Positions 35,597-47,847 are shown, counted from the stretch's first letter. The stretch: 64,000 nucleotides of DNA from Amyloporia xantha (GCA_036971615.1 JAYKKR010000011.1:62001-126000); one strand, 5' to 3'. The notes: generated by a model not told the origin, from the letters alone. Numbers and translations: made by a program.

Positions 35597-36716
35597 ATGG
35601 AGTCCCTCAACCTCAACAACCTCGCAAGCTCTCTCCCGACGTCCAACCTCGCAAACGCAGAGAAGGAGCTCACCAACAATTTTAAAGGTGCGTCGCTGCG
35701 TCGCTGCCCCTCCGATCACCGCCCACACCTGACTCTGCTCCCTAGCTGCCGCTCTGAGCCTCACCACGCTCTACCGCTCGTCCCGCCGCACCTCCAAGCG
35801 GGCGTACAATGCCGGGTACGGCGCGGCGTGCCAGGACCTGCTGCTCATGATCCAGCAGGGCGTCTCCACCGGTGAGTCGAGCGAGACCGACGGACAGGGC
35901 ATGGCGGTCATCGGGCGCATCATGGACTACATCGAGGCCCGGCTCGAGGCGATCAAGTCGCGGGAGGAGGAGGAAGACGAGGACGAGGAGAAGGAGAGGG
36001 AGCGGGAGCGCGGGAAGCCCGCCCCTGCTGCGGGCCCGTCCACTAGGCCTGCGCCGGCTCCCGCGGTCCCCGCAAAGAATAAAGAACAGGTGCGTAACAT
36101 CGTTTTTCTGGTTGTTTCTTTCAGTGTTTACCCGTCCCAGCAGAACGCAGTAGCGCCCCCGACGCCGTACACGCCGCCCTCGCTAGCGCCCACCCAGCCC
36201 TCGATCTCGACAAACGCCCCGCCTTCGCCTTCGCCTTCGCTCCTCCCGTCGACGCTGCACCGATCCGCCGCACATCACCCTTCCCTACCCCTGCCCCTCC
36301 AACGCACATCGAAGAGTCGCCTCCTCGCCGCCAAAGACCCTGCCGCCAGCGTCCCGTTCACCTTCGATGCGCCCAGCACTGCCATCCTCACCCACCCGAG
36401 CCTCAACCTCGACCCGCCATCCAGCACGGTAGAGACGGCAGTGGGCTCAAAGCGCCGGCACAATGTGATGATGCTCGACTCGTTCGCACCGCCCGCGACG
36501 GCGGAGGTGGCCTCCACGGGCACCGGTGGCCCCTCGACCCCAGCAACGCGGCGGAGAACCCGCAGCGCGCGAGATGTCGCGAGGGCTGCCTCTGCGTGCT
36601 GTGTTCGTCTTCACGGGCGCCTATTCGGTGAGCGTTGCAGGACGAGCAAGTGTCCACCGTTAAATCGAAAGACTGCCATCTACCTAGGTAGCAGAGGGGC
36701 ATGGGTCTCTTTGTAG
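35597..36716 (+). pseudogene. Conserved acidic-protein gene, copy 2, 3' end replaced by E
   Basis: Exons 35597-35687, 35746-36089 and 36141-36716 by alignment with copy 1, shifted by 9,004. It encodes the same chimeric end as copy 1, with the E-derived tail starting at the same residue. Exon 2 onward is predicted to be identical to copy 1 at the protein level. The exact same breakpoint in both copies means the chimera formed once and was then duplicated. Confidence 0.75.
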
Positions 36717-39221
36717 GTAGTAGGGGAGTATGGCCATCGTCCCAGCTAGTAGAAGGGACAGTCCTCTCCCGAGCTCCCGACGGTCCCCGAATCCATTCCC
36801 GCCACAGCTCATGGTGAGCACGTCTACTACAAGCATCGCATGCACATCCTATCCCCGCCACGCCCTCCCCGCGAAATCGCGCCCATGCGTTCGCACGCGT
36901 TTCGTCTCCCGGCCGCCCGCTCAACCATCAAGCTCAAGTCCCATTAATCCTCCCTGGTCGAATATATTTCGTTCCTGCCGTTACTCCCGCGTAAGCCTCC
37001 TTTCGCTCGCAATCACTGAAACAACCTACTCAGTACTCCGTACGACGCCAGCCAAACCCCTCGGCGAAGCCGTCGGTGCTCTACCGACGCCATGTCTCTG
37101 CACAGCTCAACGGACAATCAGCCGTCCGGCTGCTCATCTCGCCGTTCGTCTGCCTGCCCGTCCGCTTACTTGTCCCCCCATATCTCCCATATCTCGTCCA
37201 TCCACTCGTCCGCCCGTCCAGCTGTATGCCCAGCTACTCGACCGCTTGAATAGCCGTTCGTCCGGCTGCTTCTTTAGCTGCGCGTCCAGCCGCTCGTCTG
37301 CTTGGCCCGCTCTCCACCTCGCGCTTCGTCCGCTCGTCCGTCCGGTCCCTCATCCATTCGCTCGTCCACTGACCGCTGCCCAGCTATCCACATCAACATC
37401 GTCCGGCGGTCAATGTGCACCAGAACTCGACTTACCAGAAGCGGACGTCGGTCCGAGTCTGTGCCGTCCAATAGCAAAGACGGCTGTCCACTTGCTCGTT
37501 CGGGCGTCATTGCGTCCGGACCCCTCCCTCAACCGTCCGGCCGTCTGAGCATCCACTCTCGTATGTCCGGCGCTGCGAGTGCCCTTGACGTTGTGAGCGA
37601 AAACATGGCTCGCAGTGGTCACCTTGGAACCTCGATTGGCAGACTGCCCCTCTACAGTACACACTCTGGGGTCCACCGGAGTGCACCTCGGTCTGTTCTG
37701 ATTGAGCAATTAGTGACGTCGCAGCATCAATGTCTATACTGAACATGTGTGCACCTACCTCGATCCTGTGCTCAATCTGATCTTAGTGACGTGTCCATTC
37801 CTCAACGCAGCGCTGACACCTTGTGAGCTACAATGAATCAGTTCACATTCACTTATGGCCCGCCGCTGGAAGTTTGTGTAAGACAAATCAGAACATTCAG
37901 AGGCCACATTGCAGAACTCACTGTGTCTGTGAAATGACGGCTAACCCTAGAATGTGAGTCTTTGCTGTCAGGTCGTCCACCGTCCAGATGTCCACTTCTG
38001 ATGAATGGTTGGTATTGCGGCACAATTAGGCTCATGTGGCTCCACAGAAGTAGTTTACGTCTCACTAGCAGCTCTTGTCCAATGGACGTGCATAAAGGCA
38101 GGATACCAGGAAATCAGAACACGTACTGAGCGTCAGCAGCAGTATATATGGCCTGCAGGCCGGGAAGTTCCGTCTGTTGCGTAGCTTTGTTCGGGCTTTT
38201 GGCCCGGTCCACTTGGCATGTATGCCGTGGCAAGTTGTACGTACAAGCAAGATCGCCCAAGCACCCAATCATATTAGCAGATTCATCTGGTATGTAATTC
38301 TACAGCGGCGGAGATAATGATAGTCCACTGCTCAGGAGTATCGTTTGAATACGACAACTCCAATGAATGTTGTCGCATCACTGACAAGTGAATGAACCGG
38401 TGTCACTCCGACAGCACCTGCACACGAATCTCAGTCAGTGTGTATTTACTCTGCTTGACAAGTCGTTCAGCACGCAGAACAGACAGGTGCACCTTCATCT
38501 GAACAGCCGTTAAGCAAGGTGCCCCGACCATCCTCAATATCTCGCACGCAGCTCTTGAGGCTTGGATACACGACGACAGTCAGACCCGGGGCCTTATAGG
38601 TGACTAGTCATCACTAGGTAAAGTACGTAAATTCTGATAAGCACAGCATGTACATATCGGCCGGACAAGCATGCCATATACATTCTTGTGACTGCACATG
38701 TACATACATACATGGGCCGGACTACTAGTGGTTTTTCAATGCACAGTATTGAACAGGAGTTCCAAACTTTAGCAAGGTGTTTAGACAGTCATAGTGTTAT
38801 TCAAACATTTGACATGGGGTGGCGCAAGAACAGATGAGAAGAGCAATCAACGAGATTTCGAGCGAGACACTTCAGCCACAGACGCCGTCCATTCTCAATC
38901 TCAAGTATGTCCTTTCACACTTAATACCATTGTCCGTTCACACATGGATCATAATAAATTGCCTCTAACTTGAATGTCACGAACATGCTTGTACCACATG
39001 CCTCTGTGGTCTCTCCGCAAGTGTATACTATCGTTCTCCGAGTCGGCCTGGGCCTTCCACTTTCGCCGAGTCCTCAGCTGGCTGCTGCGTGCCACCGACA
39101 TTCCTCGACAGCTTCAATTAGTTTCGCTTTCAAATTGCACTCGAGAAGTATCCACAGCTTCTCCGAGTCTGTATTTGCAGTACCACAGTACAGTGTAGAT
39201 ACATACTGCTGATGGTATACC

Positions 39222-39229
39222 CCCCGACC
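39222..39229. repeat. hAT target-site duplication, left
   Basis: CCCCGACC directly before the left terminal inverted repeat. Confidence 0.9.
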
Positions 39230-40783
39230 TAGCGTCTCCTAAGTTCGGTCCTGAACCTAGGTCCGAACCCCGAACCGGTGAACCGGACCTAGGGTTCAGG
39301 TCCGGTCCAGGTTCGGTCCGGCCGCTGGCTGTTAGGTTCGGTCCGCGGTTCTGGTGTGGCAGCGCGTTGGTCGAACCCGGTGCGAACGCGTTCGAACCAA
39401 GAACCGAATTGGGAAAGTTGATCGATCTGATCAAGATTGATCTTCATCGCGCGTCCCAATTTTCGTTTTCGCAAGTGCTTTCTCTCGCTTTTCTGAGCGC
39501 GAACTGTGCCCTCAACGCGGATGGCCGGCTTAACAGTGCCGCCTACCACCACCCCGAAGGTGAGGAACAGCCTTTCCACGCGGCGCCTTCGCTGTTTCCT
39601 TCCACAGTCCTAACACTTAGCTTACCTGCCAGCACTGCTGCTCAAGAACCAAACACCCGTGAAGTTGCGCATCGCCCGTGCGCGCGTTCGCAAGCCCACC
39701 TCAAAGGTAGCTCAGAGCGACGCCGATTCACTCGGCATCCGAGCGTTCTTCGTGCAGCCAACACCAGGCAAGCACAATGACACAACACGACCGGCACCGT
39801 CAAGCTCGAGCGCCGGTAGTAGCAGCAGGGGCCCTACAGGTGCGTGACGCCGCGGCCACTACTGCTGACAGCTAACCTCGCGCCACAGACGTATTGCCCC
39901 CGAGCGTCGATCTGCTAGGGGGCTCCGCATCGAGTGCAAACTCGACAGGCGCGCCGCCGAAACGCACGGCATCTACACCCTGCGCCGGTGTTGCGCACTG
40001 CAAAGGCGCGCCTTTGGTAACGCCGAGCGACTCGGATCCCCTCGGGAACCGAGCGTTCTTCGCGCAGTCAACATGGGGCAAGCAGACCAACGACAGCAGC
40101 CGTCGCGGCACCACCGGCACGTTCGCAAGCCGGTGACGTTGGGCAAGAAACCTCAAGGGAGTGGCATACAGCCATCATCAAGCTTGGGCGCAGCTACTAG
40201 CGCAGGCTCCAAAGGTGCGTGCGCAAGCCAAACTAAGTGTACCGTTGTCTTGCTGAACTTTGCGTGGAGGTTGTACTGGATGTGAGGAGGGCATCAGTGG
40301 ACTTTAGGCCCCGCACGTTTGCGCCATCGTTCGCAGTGATGGAGTACATGTGGACGGTCATTCGTGCACTGCAGAGGGGGTGATTAGCCATTGGATCGAG
40401 CAGCTGCAGCTGATGGCCCCAGTGCATCTCGCAAAGGGTCCAGACAAAATTGGAGTTTTCATTGTCTGGTGGAGAGTGCATGTACTAGAGGAGTGTGTTA
40501 TGAGGGCTTTCTAGCAGGCATGGCTGTGTCACTTGTGCTGCTGTATGATCACGTTGTGGATGTGTGCAGTACTCTAGTGTAAATTGATTTAAATTTTGTT
40601 TATTTGGTAAATTACAGGTTCAGAAGGTTCGAACTGGTTATGAACCTGAACTGAACCTGCTGAACCGGTTCGGCAGGTTCAGTTCAGGTTCAGGTTCAGG
40701 TTCGGGCATATGGATGCAGGTTCGGTTCGGGGTTCGGCCAAAATACCTGCTGAACCGAACCGAACTGAACTTAGGAGACGCTA
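39230..40783. mobile_element. hAT-like DNA transposon, non-autonomous
   Basis: 1,554 bp bounded by terminal inverted repeats, TAGCGTCTCCTAAGTTC perfect over 17 bp at both ends, and flanked by an 8-bp target duplication CCCCGACC. The E copy at 30,219-30,226 shows the site with a single CCCCGACC and no insert. An 8-bp duplication with short TIRs starting TA is typical of the hAT superfamily. Next to both ends are clusters of GGTTC / GGTTCGG words in both orientations, as expected for subterminal transposase-binding repeats. The interior has Ser-rich, exon-like repeats with GTGCGT donors (about 39,640-40,230) but no recognisable hAT catalytic domain, so it probably needs transposase from elsewhere. 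Confidence 0.88.
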
Positions 40784-40791
40784 CCCCGACC
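40784..40791. repeat. hAT target-site duplication, right
   Basis: CCCCGACC directly after the right terminal inverted repeat. It matches the left copy and the single copy in the empty site at 30,219-30,226. Confidence 0.9.
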
Positions 40792-43700
40792 TCATGGCGT
40801 TCTCTACGCCGGGCGGCGGGAGGCCACTACGGCGATTAGGACTCCAGTTCTGAGACTGTGGACCTGACCATCTCAGAATGCTCTCCTCGGTGTTCTCTAC
40901 CCAAACCAATGCTTTGGTTACTACCCCAGCCAGCCCACTGGCAACCGGCGTATATTGATCTTTCTGTATACATAGCGACGAAATCCCAGGTTCCGAGCAA
41001 ACCAATATCAACATCTGAAGTCAAAAATGTTATAGTGTACGCTCATTCATTAGACAGATTCAATCATTTCCGAATGCTGATACACTATTCTACTGGTACC
41101 TGTGTACTACAGAGTGTAGCCGTGTATCATTGGCAATAAATTAATATTCAAAAATGCTTGCAGCCATCATGCGCAGTGCTGCAGTCTCACTGAAGTTGAA
41201 GTGAATATCTCGAAGACTGGAAACCAACGCTAAGGGGAACACATACACAATACATTCGCTACCAGGTCAGCGCTCGATCACACTGATTTCGGATATAGCT
41301 TCGCCGCGTTTCAACACATACGTACGTATTCTTCTCCTTCTGATTGTCCGAATGACCACTCGGAGGCAGCGTTCCTCGCTGGCATGACATTGGGTCAGCT
41401 TGTTGTACGGACGTTCTTGCGGGATGACGGCTTGCTCTTCGCCTGCCGTATCCAGCGACCGTCCGCCGTGTTCTCCAGCAGGTACATCCGAGTCGTCAGT
41501 CCGTAAGCTGTGTGTTGCTTGACTGAAAGCTCACAGCTCGTAGGTGTTACGCCGTTTCGTTAGATGGCTGTGAGAGCTACGTACACGGACAACGAGAGGA
41601 CTAACCTGTGCAAAGACGATTCGATTGCACGGCGCGTGGTCTGCGAGACAGGGCGATGGTATGTAATGGACGAGGACTGCCGTACCTTCCGCGGACAATG
41701 CGATGCTTTGCCGGCGGGAGAACGGCAAGTTCATCCGATGCACGTAAAGCCGCTTCGCGCGTGGATGATCGGTTGCGGAAGCTGTCAATGGTAGGAACGT
41801 TAAAATACTGATCTTCTTTCGTTTCAGTATGTCATCCCGAGCCGCTGCTGTCACCAATTCAGTGATCTGGATGGACGAGCTGAGCGGGCAGCTCACCGCG
41901 TTGCTAGTACGGTGGGCGAACACCGCTAAATCCGAGCTGTTCAACGACGTACTGGCAGGGATTGCATACGGTATGCCCGGGTGAGTGCTTCGCTGTTCGC
42001 GCTCGTACTGGCCGGACACGTAGCTTGTTGAAGCATCCGAGCCCGCGCTGATCTGTCTGCGCCTGAGGGCTGGACGAACGGAGTAAATACGACGGGCCAC
42101 TCGCTGACCCGCTCCGCCTTCTCCTCCTACCCTCCTTCCTAGAACATCGCGCCAAGCGCACGCGCCCGTGCCAGCGCTACCGACGTGTTCGTAACCCCAT
42201 CAGTCACGCTTCGAATCGCGCGCGTAGACGTGTCCACGGCGAAGCTCACAAGCGCGCTCATTTCGCGTATGAGACTCGGATGCGGGGATGGGGACGGGCA
42301 TTGTTCACGGCCTTGGCATCCGGTTGACGTGTACGTCGGACGCTAGGGTCCGCGATGGGAGGATCTGGGATGCCGGCGGGGAGACGGGAGAGGAGCAAGG
42401 GTCGATATGGCGTGAGAAGGCAGGGGTGGGAGGAGGATATAAGGAGGGCTGTGGATGGATGGAGGTCAGTATCCTCTCCTCTTCCTTTCGTTTGCACATC
42501 CCCGGGACTGTTTGAGCTGCTCACCTTGCCCTTCGAGTCGTTGGTTGTTCCGCCGTTCGCTGCGCTGCCCTCAGTGCTCCCTTGTTCCCGTCAGTTTCTT
42601 CGCAAGTTCATCTTCCTCGTCGGCCGGTTGGACAGCCGTTGTATTCGCTGCGCGCGCTGACGAGCCCCTCGCTGTGTGAGGTAAGTAGTGAGTATCCAAT
42701 CTAATCACCTTGCGCAGAGCTGACGTTCTTCGTACGAAGGACCATCCACGCCCACTATCCGATCGCGCGTGCGCTTAGCGCTAGGGCCGAACGTATCGCA
42801 CTCGCTCGCTGCTGTCCATCGCGAGCAGCCTTGGGGGAACAATTTCGGCCCTCAGTATGCGAGACACGTGGAGTCGGGCGAACGCTGTTCGTGTCCGACG
42901 CGGCTAAGGCGCATCACGGCTGTACATGGATGCATTCGCGTCCGCCCGGTCAGGCTGCCTGCCCATTAGTACATGTTCATTCGGGTGGCTCTCGTGTATT
43001 GGTAGATGCTAGCGGATGGTACATACATAGATAGTGGCTATTCCTGCATTGCCAGCGAACGCCCTAGGGTGAGTGTTGCGCGGCGCACCTTGTCGAAACA
43101 CGCGATTTGCGAACTCGAACAGAATGGACAGCACAACAGCACAGAGCTGCATCCGTTCTGAGTGCACAACGGACAGTGCATCGGTCAGCCGTTGTCTGGG
43201 CAGTTGGACGGTGAGTCCGAGTTGTCGTCCACGGCTCGCGCATGAGTTGCGGACCGTCGGATGCTGCTCCACAGTCGCTGTAGCACACGTGTTAGTGGTA
43301 TTTAGAGTCCGCCAAGCGTAGCTGCACACATCTGCCGGATACCGAGCAGTCCCAGTGATCGCGGCGTGCTGGGCGCATTCACGTGTGGTGTACCGGGTCG
43401 GTGCTGGATTCATTGGCAGTCGTAGACGACTGCGCTGCACGGAAATTGTCTGCACGGAGCCGGACAGCGTGCCGGCATGTAGATTTAGATTGCAGCCCAT
43501 CGCGCTGTGCATCTGTCATGTATTAGGTAGAGTCGAGAATACACAGCAAATACCTGACATGTTCCGCTGTTTGCTGCGCTGCCCTCGGTGCTCTCTTGTT
43601 CTGGTAAGTTTATTGTTTAGCTCATCTCGTCGGCCTGTTGAGCAGCTGTTGAATTGGCTGCGCGCTGATGAGTCGCTCGCTGTGTAAGGTGAGTGGCGAG

Positions 43701-44235
43701 AACTGTGTCCACTCACATTGCGCAGAGCTAGCGTTCTTCATATGAAGAGCCATCCGCGTCCACCATGCGATCGCGCCAGTTCGCTACTGCGCACTCAGCG
43801 CTGGGGCGAACGCACCGCGCTCGCTCGCTGCTGTCCACTGCGAGCAGTCTCGGGCCTTGGTACGCGAGACACGTAAATTGGGGCGAACGCCGTTTGCGCC
43901 GCCGCTGAGACGTATCACGGCTGTACACAGATGCGCTCGCGTCCACCCCGTCAAGCTTCCCATTAGTGCATGTTCGTTATAACTGCTCTCGTGTATTGAA
44001 AGACACTAGTAAGTGGTACATACAAAAAGAGTTGGTATTCCCCGTAGGTACCTGCCCTCCCGCCCTCATCTGACTCCCGCTACGCTGCCAGCGAACACGT
44101 TGACGCGAGCGTTGCACGGCGCTCCTCGTCCAAACGCGCGGTTCGCGATGACAGATTGCGCCACTGCACAGCGTCGTGTCCGTTCTGCGCGCGCAACGGA
44201 CGGTCGATGGGCCAGCCTTTGTCAGAGCACAAAAC

Positions 44236-45600
44236 TCCTTCCGCTTCAGCGCCGCCATCAGCTCCGACCGGATGCGCGTCGCCGCACGCCGACCGAACCA
44301 CAGATGCTGCACATCCACCTGCGCCTGCACGTACCGCCATCAGCCACGCCCCACACACGACGCGCCTCTCCTCGGACTTACCTTGCACAGCGTAGACACG
44401 AACGCCAGCACGGCATATATATACGCTAGCGCATGCTTCTCCTCCGTCGCCTCGCGCGCGTCGAGCGAGTCGAGGATGCGCTTGAGGAAGAACGGGCTCG
44501 CGTAGTTGAACACGACGCTCACGTACGTCAGCACAAAGTCGAGCAGGAGGTCGAGCGAGTTGGCCGCCCACAGCCGGCGGAGCAGCGTCGCGCGCGCGGT
44601 CTTGCTGAATTTGATGTACAGCGGCCGCGCTTGCATCGTCGGGCTGAGCTTCCATACGTCGGATTCGCTGAGCGTCGTGTACGTGCCCTGTAAACGTAGT
44701 TGTAAGCGACGGAGTGTGCACAGAAGAAATATGAGCGGACATACACGTTCTACCAAAGGCAGAATCCACTGGAAGGACATCCAGCCCCAGAGCGTTGTGT
44801 AATCTTCGGGAGAGATCGAGTGTCCCTGATATGGCATGAGGGGCGTTCAGAGACCAGGAGAAGACAGTATCCCTGATCCACATTCCGACTCGAGAGGAAC
44901 AGGGATACTCTCCTCATGCAGACAAGCCACTCACGATATCATCCTTGTTGACGCTCTTGCTGGGTGTGCCCACGGGCATGTTCAGCATCACCGTCAGCAC
45001 GACGACGATGGCGACCAGGTTCGCTATGTCGGCAGCGAGCGCCAGCGGCGCAGGCAGAGGCAGACCGCGCACGCTGTGGTCGAAGAGCACCCCGCCGAAC
45101 GTAAGCACGCTCGAGATGAGCTGCAGAGTGTATAAGCCGCAGAGATCGAAGGGGGGCGTGGCGGCAGGAGCGACGACGGGTCGGACGGTAGCATACAGCC
45201 ATGAAAAAGCGAGCAGGAACGGTGGGAGCGCGCTCGAAGTGTCTTCTGTGCGCACGACAAAGTTGTAGCAGCCGACGCCGAGCCACAGCAGCGCCTCGAC
45301 GAGGGCTATCCAGGACAGGAGGAGACTGCGCCAGAGTGGCACGGGCGCAACGTCCGCGGTCACTTCGCCGTCTGTGGACTCTTCGCCTGCATCGAGGGCC
45401 TCTGCTTCGGGGAGGGTGAGGAAGTTGCGGAAAGGCTGCTTGACGACGTTGAGGGGTTTTTGTGCGAAAGATGGGACGGGGACGGAGGTGAGGAGGACGG
45501 CGAGGACAAAGACGGCGGGGACGACGGCGCTCCAGAAGTTGCGGCTGCAGGGGCTGGAGAAGGAGAGCAGGGCATGCCCGCTGCACACGTCGACGGCCAT
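44236..45600 (-). pseudogene. Truncated ABC transporter copy (unit 3 of right array)
   Basis: ATG at 45,600, exon 1 to 44,935, exon 2 from 44,825, then exons 3 and 4. As in the copy at 33,636-35,196, exon 4 loses about 15 nt after SELMAA and then meets element E, so no ATP-binding domain is present. Exon 1 stays open and differs from the full gene by few residues. Intron 1 is only about 109 nt here, against about 316 nt in the full gene and the other copy. Confidence 0.8.
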
Positions 45601-46011
45601 TGGCGGTACAGAGTCAGACGAGCAGTGAGAGAGGGAGCCAGCCAGCGCACACTGTACAGAGTCCGGCGAACGCACAGAGTCCGTATCTCGGGAACAGATG
45701 AGACGCCGAGCTAGGCCATCAAAATCGCGTCCAGTCGCGTCGCGTCGCGCCATTGCACCGAGACTAGAGTCGATTATCTAATCCCTCCACGGCCTCGACA
45801 AAAGCGCACGCACAGACAGCAAATAAGTATCGTCATTCGCAACTGACTGAAATCTTCACGAAATTCAAGTGTGCACGGTCGCTGAGCGAGCGTCCTGCCG
45901 AGTCCGGAGTCCGGACGGGCGAATGCTTACCTAAGCCGCTCCTATCCTAAACAGGCGCCGCCTCTTCCGTTCTCCTTGTCCTCCCCAACAACGTTAGAAC
46001 GGATAGCAGCC

Positions 46012-47092
46012 ATGGAGTCCCTCAACCTCAACAACCTCGCAAGCTCTCTCCCGACGTCCAACCTCGCAAACGCAGAGAAGGAGCTCACCAACAATTTTAA
46101 AGGTCCGTCGCTGCGTCGCTGCCCCTCCGATCACCGCCCACATCTGACTCTGCTCCCCAGCTGCCGCTCTGAGCCTCACCACGCTCTACCGCTCGTCCCG
46201 CCGCACCTCCAAGCGGGCGTACAATGCCGGGTACGGCGCGGCGTGCCAGGACCTGCTGCTCATGATCCAGCAGGGCGTCTCCACCGGTGAGTCGAGCGAG
46301 ACCGACGGACAGGGCATGGCGGTCATCGGGCGCATCATGGACTACATCGAGGCCCGGCTCGAGGCGATCAAGTCGCGGGAGGAGGAGGAAGACGAGGACG
46401 AGGAGAAGGAGAGGGAGCGGGAGCGCGGGAAGCCCGCCCCTGCTGCGGGCCCGTCCACTAGGCCTGCGCCGGCTCCCGCGGTCCCCGCGAAGAATAAAGA
46501 ACAGGTGCGTAACATCGTTTCTCTGGTTGTTTCTTTCAGTGTTTACCCGTCCCAGCAGAACGCAGTAGCGCCCCCGACGCCGTACACGCCGCCCTCGCTA
46601 GCGCCCACCCAGCCCACGATCTCGACAAACGCCCCGCCTTCGCCTTCGCCTTCGCTCCTCCCGTCGACGCTGCACCGATCCGCCGCACATCACCCTTCCC
46701 TACCCCTGCCCCTCCAACGCACATCGAAGAGTCGCCTCCTCGCCGCCAAAGACCCTGCCGCCAGCGTCCCGTTCACCTTCGATGCGCCCAGCACTGCCAT
46801 CCTCACCCACCCGAGCGTCAACCTCGACCCGCCATCCAGCACGGTAGAGACGGCAGTGGGCTCAAAGCGCCGGCACAATGTGATGATGCTCGACTCGTTC
46901 GCACCGCCCGCGACGGCGGAGGTGGCCTCCACGGGCACCGGTGGCCCCTCGACCCCAGCAACGCGGCGGAGAACCCGCAGCGCGCGCGGTGCAGCTGCGT
47001 CTGGCGCGGTACAAGATCAGAACCACAGCGCGGATGCGATGGACGTCGAGGAGGAGAACGGGCGGGAGCGCAAGCGTGTCGCGCGGCGATGA
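46012..47092 (+). CDS. Conserved acidic protein, possibly HAPSTR1/DUF4588-like, complete copy
   Basis: Exons 46012-46102, 46161-46504 and 46556-47092 give 323 residues. The second intron is 51 nt and frame-neutral, so its removal is inferred from its GTGCGT donor and CCCAG acceptor. Residues ~31-70 hold the best-conserved block (SLTTLYRSSRRTSKRAYNAGYGAACQDLLLMIQ, predicted helices). A helical MDYIEARLEAI segment and a Glu-rich stretch follow. The C-terminal half is Pro/Ser/Thr-rich with a GSKRRHNVMMLDSF motif and a basic end (RKRVARR) that could be a nuclear signal. The helical block recalls the HAPSTR1/C16orf72 family (DUF4588), but I cannot confirm this. It is the only copy with its native 3' end. 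Confidence 0.7.
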
Positions 47093-47119
47093 GCCCGAGC
47101 CCGAGCCCGAGCCCGAGCC
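47090..47119 (+). repeat. GAGCCC hexanucleotide repeat at 3' UTR start
   Basis: About five GAGCCC units starting at the stop codon (CGATGA then GCCCGAGCC...). It lies in the 3' UTR, which suggests the reading frame may have ended differently in relatives through repeat-length change. Confidence 0.8.
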
Positions 47120-47638
47120 ATCGGTCGGTCTTTGGTGTGCATTTGCGTTCGTGTGTGGCGGAGCACCACTCGGCAGGAGGGGTGCGGCCGTCTGGGCAAG
47201 CAGGTCGGGAGAGAGGATTCGATGTTGTAATGTAGCGAAGCTGTGTTCCCTTTACGTTTTCCTTCTATCCACCCATCCATCCATCCCCGCAGTGACGTGA
47301 CGACTTCATGAATAAACCAATCCATCCCGCATTGATGTAGTCTATCTGCCAACTTCTCCGTATGTCATCGTGTATTGCGGCTCCGAGGCTTCAGATATCA
47401 AATTCTACGCAGAGATCAGGCACTAAGTAGCATGTCTTTGTTCGGTTCATGAACGTTAATACCCAATGCATTAAGTGTATGCCACCCGGCCCTCGTTGTG
47501 GACATCGGCATCCAATCTGTTCCTCTTACAAGGCTAAGTACCAAAATCATCGGGCAGATTGAACATTTACATGAGTCAGTGCCGTGGGTAGAAAAATCAA
47601 ATTCAAAATGATAAAAGTGTTATGGTATTTCGGTAGTA
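47120..47638. other. Intergenic, acidic-protein 3' UTR to tRNA
   Basis: About 520 bp. The left part includes an ATCC microsatellite (about 47,269-47,286) and is probably 3' UTR. The remainder is AT-rich with no gene-like frame. The segment just left of the tRNA holds its terminator region. Confidence 0.5.
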
Positions 47639-47718
47639 TGACCGACGCAGGGGTCGAACCTGCAATCTCCTGATAGACGAAATCGTAGTCAGACGCGATG
47701 CCATTTCGCCAGTCGGCC
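47639..47718 (-). tRNA. tRNA-Arg(ACG) with 8-nt intron
   Basis: Reads 5' to 3' on the minus strand. The acceptor stem GGCCGAC pairs with GTCGGTC plus discriminator A. The D stem GCGA/TCGC closes a 7-nt loop. The anticodon stem TCTGA pairs with TCAGG, and the T stem GCAGG/CCTGC closes TTCGACC. Between the two halves of the anticodon stem are 15 nt, 8 more than a normal loop. Placing the intron after position 37 gives loop CTACGA...A with anticodon ACG (Arg). Exact intron borders are inferred from the standard position. Confidence 0.85.
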
Positions 47719-47847
47719 TCGCACTTCCATAAATTCTGTCATATATAGCTGCCACCAAAGTGAGATACCACTCGGAACCTGAGCGCTGAGCGCTGAGCGA
47801 TCGAGATTAGCTTTCAACGCTCCGTCCAAATGTAAGCGCCCATGTCG

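Larger units (their letters stand above)
36604..44235 (-). repeat. Element E, copy 4 (inverted, interrupted)
   Basis: Fourth copy of E. From 36,604 to 39,229 it is nearly identical to copy 3. A 1,554-bp hAT-like insertion follows, then 40,784-44,235 resumes E with clearly more differences from copy 3, including a better-preserved stretch near 43,040-43,450 that is partly missing in copy 3. Confidence 0.75.

Noticed and set aside
46287..46312. Possible 26-nt intron in the acidic-protein gene (GTGAGT...ACAG)
   Set aside because: Too short for a spliceosomal intron here, and the frame is open through it.
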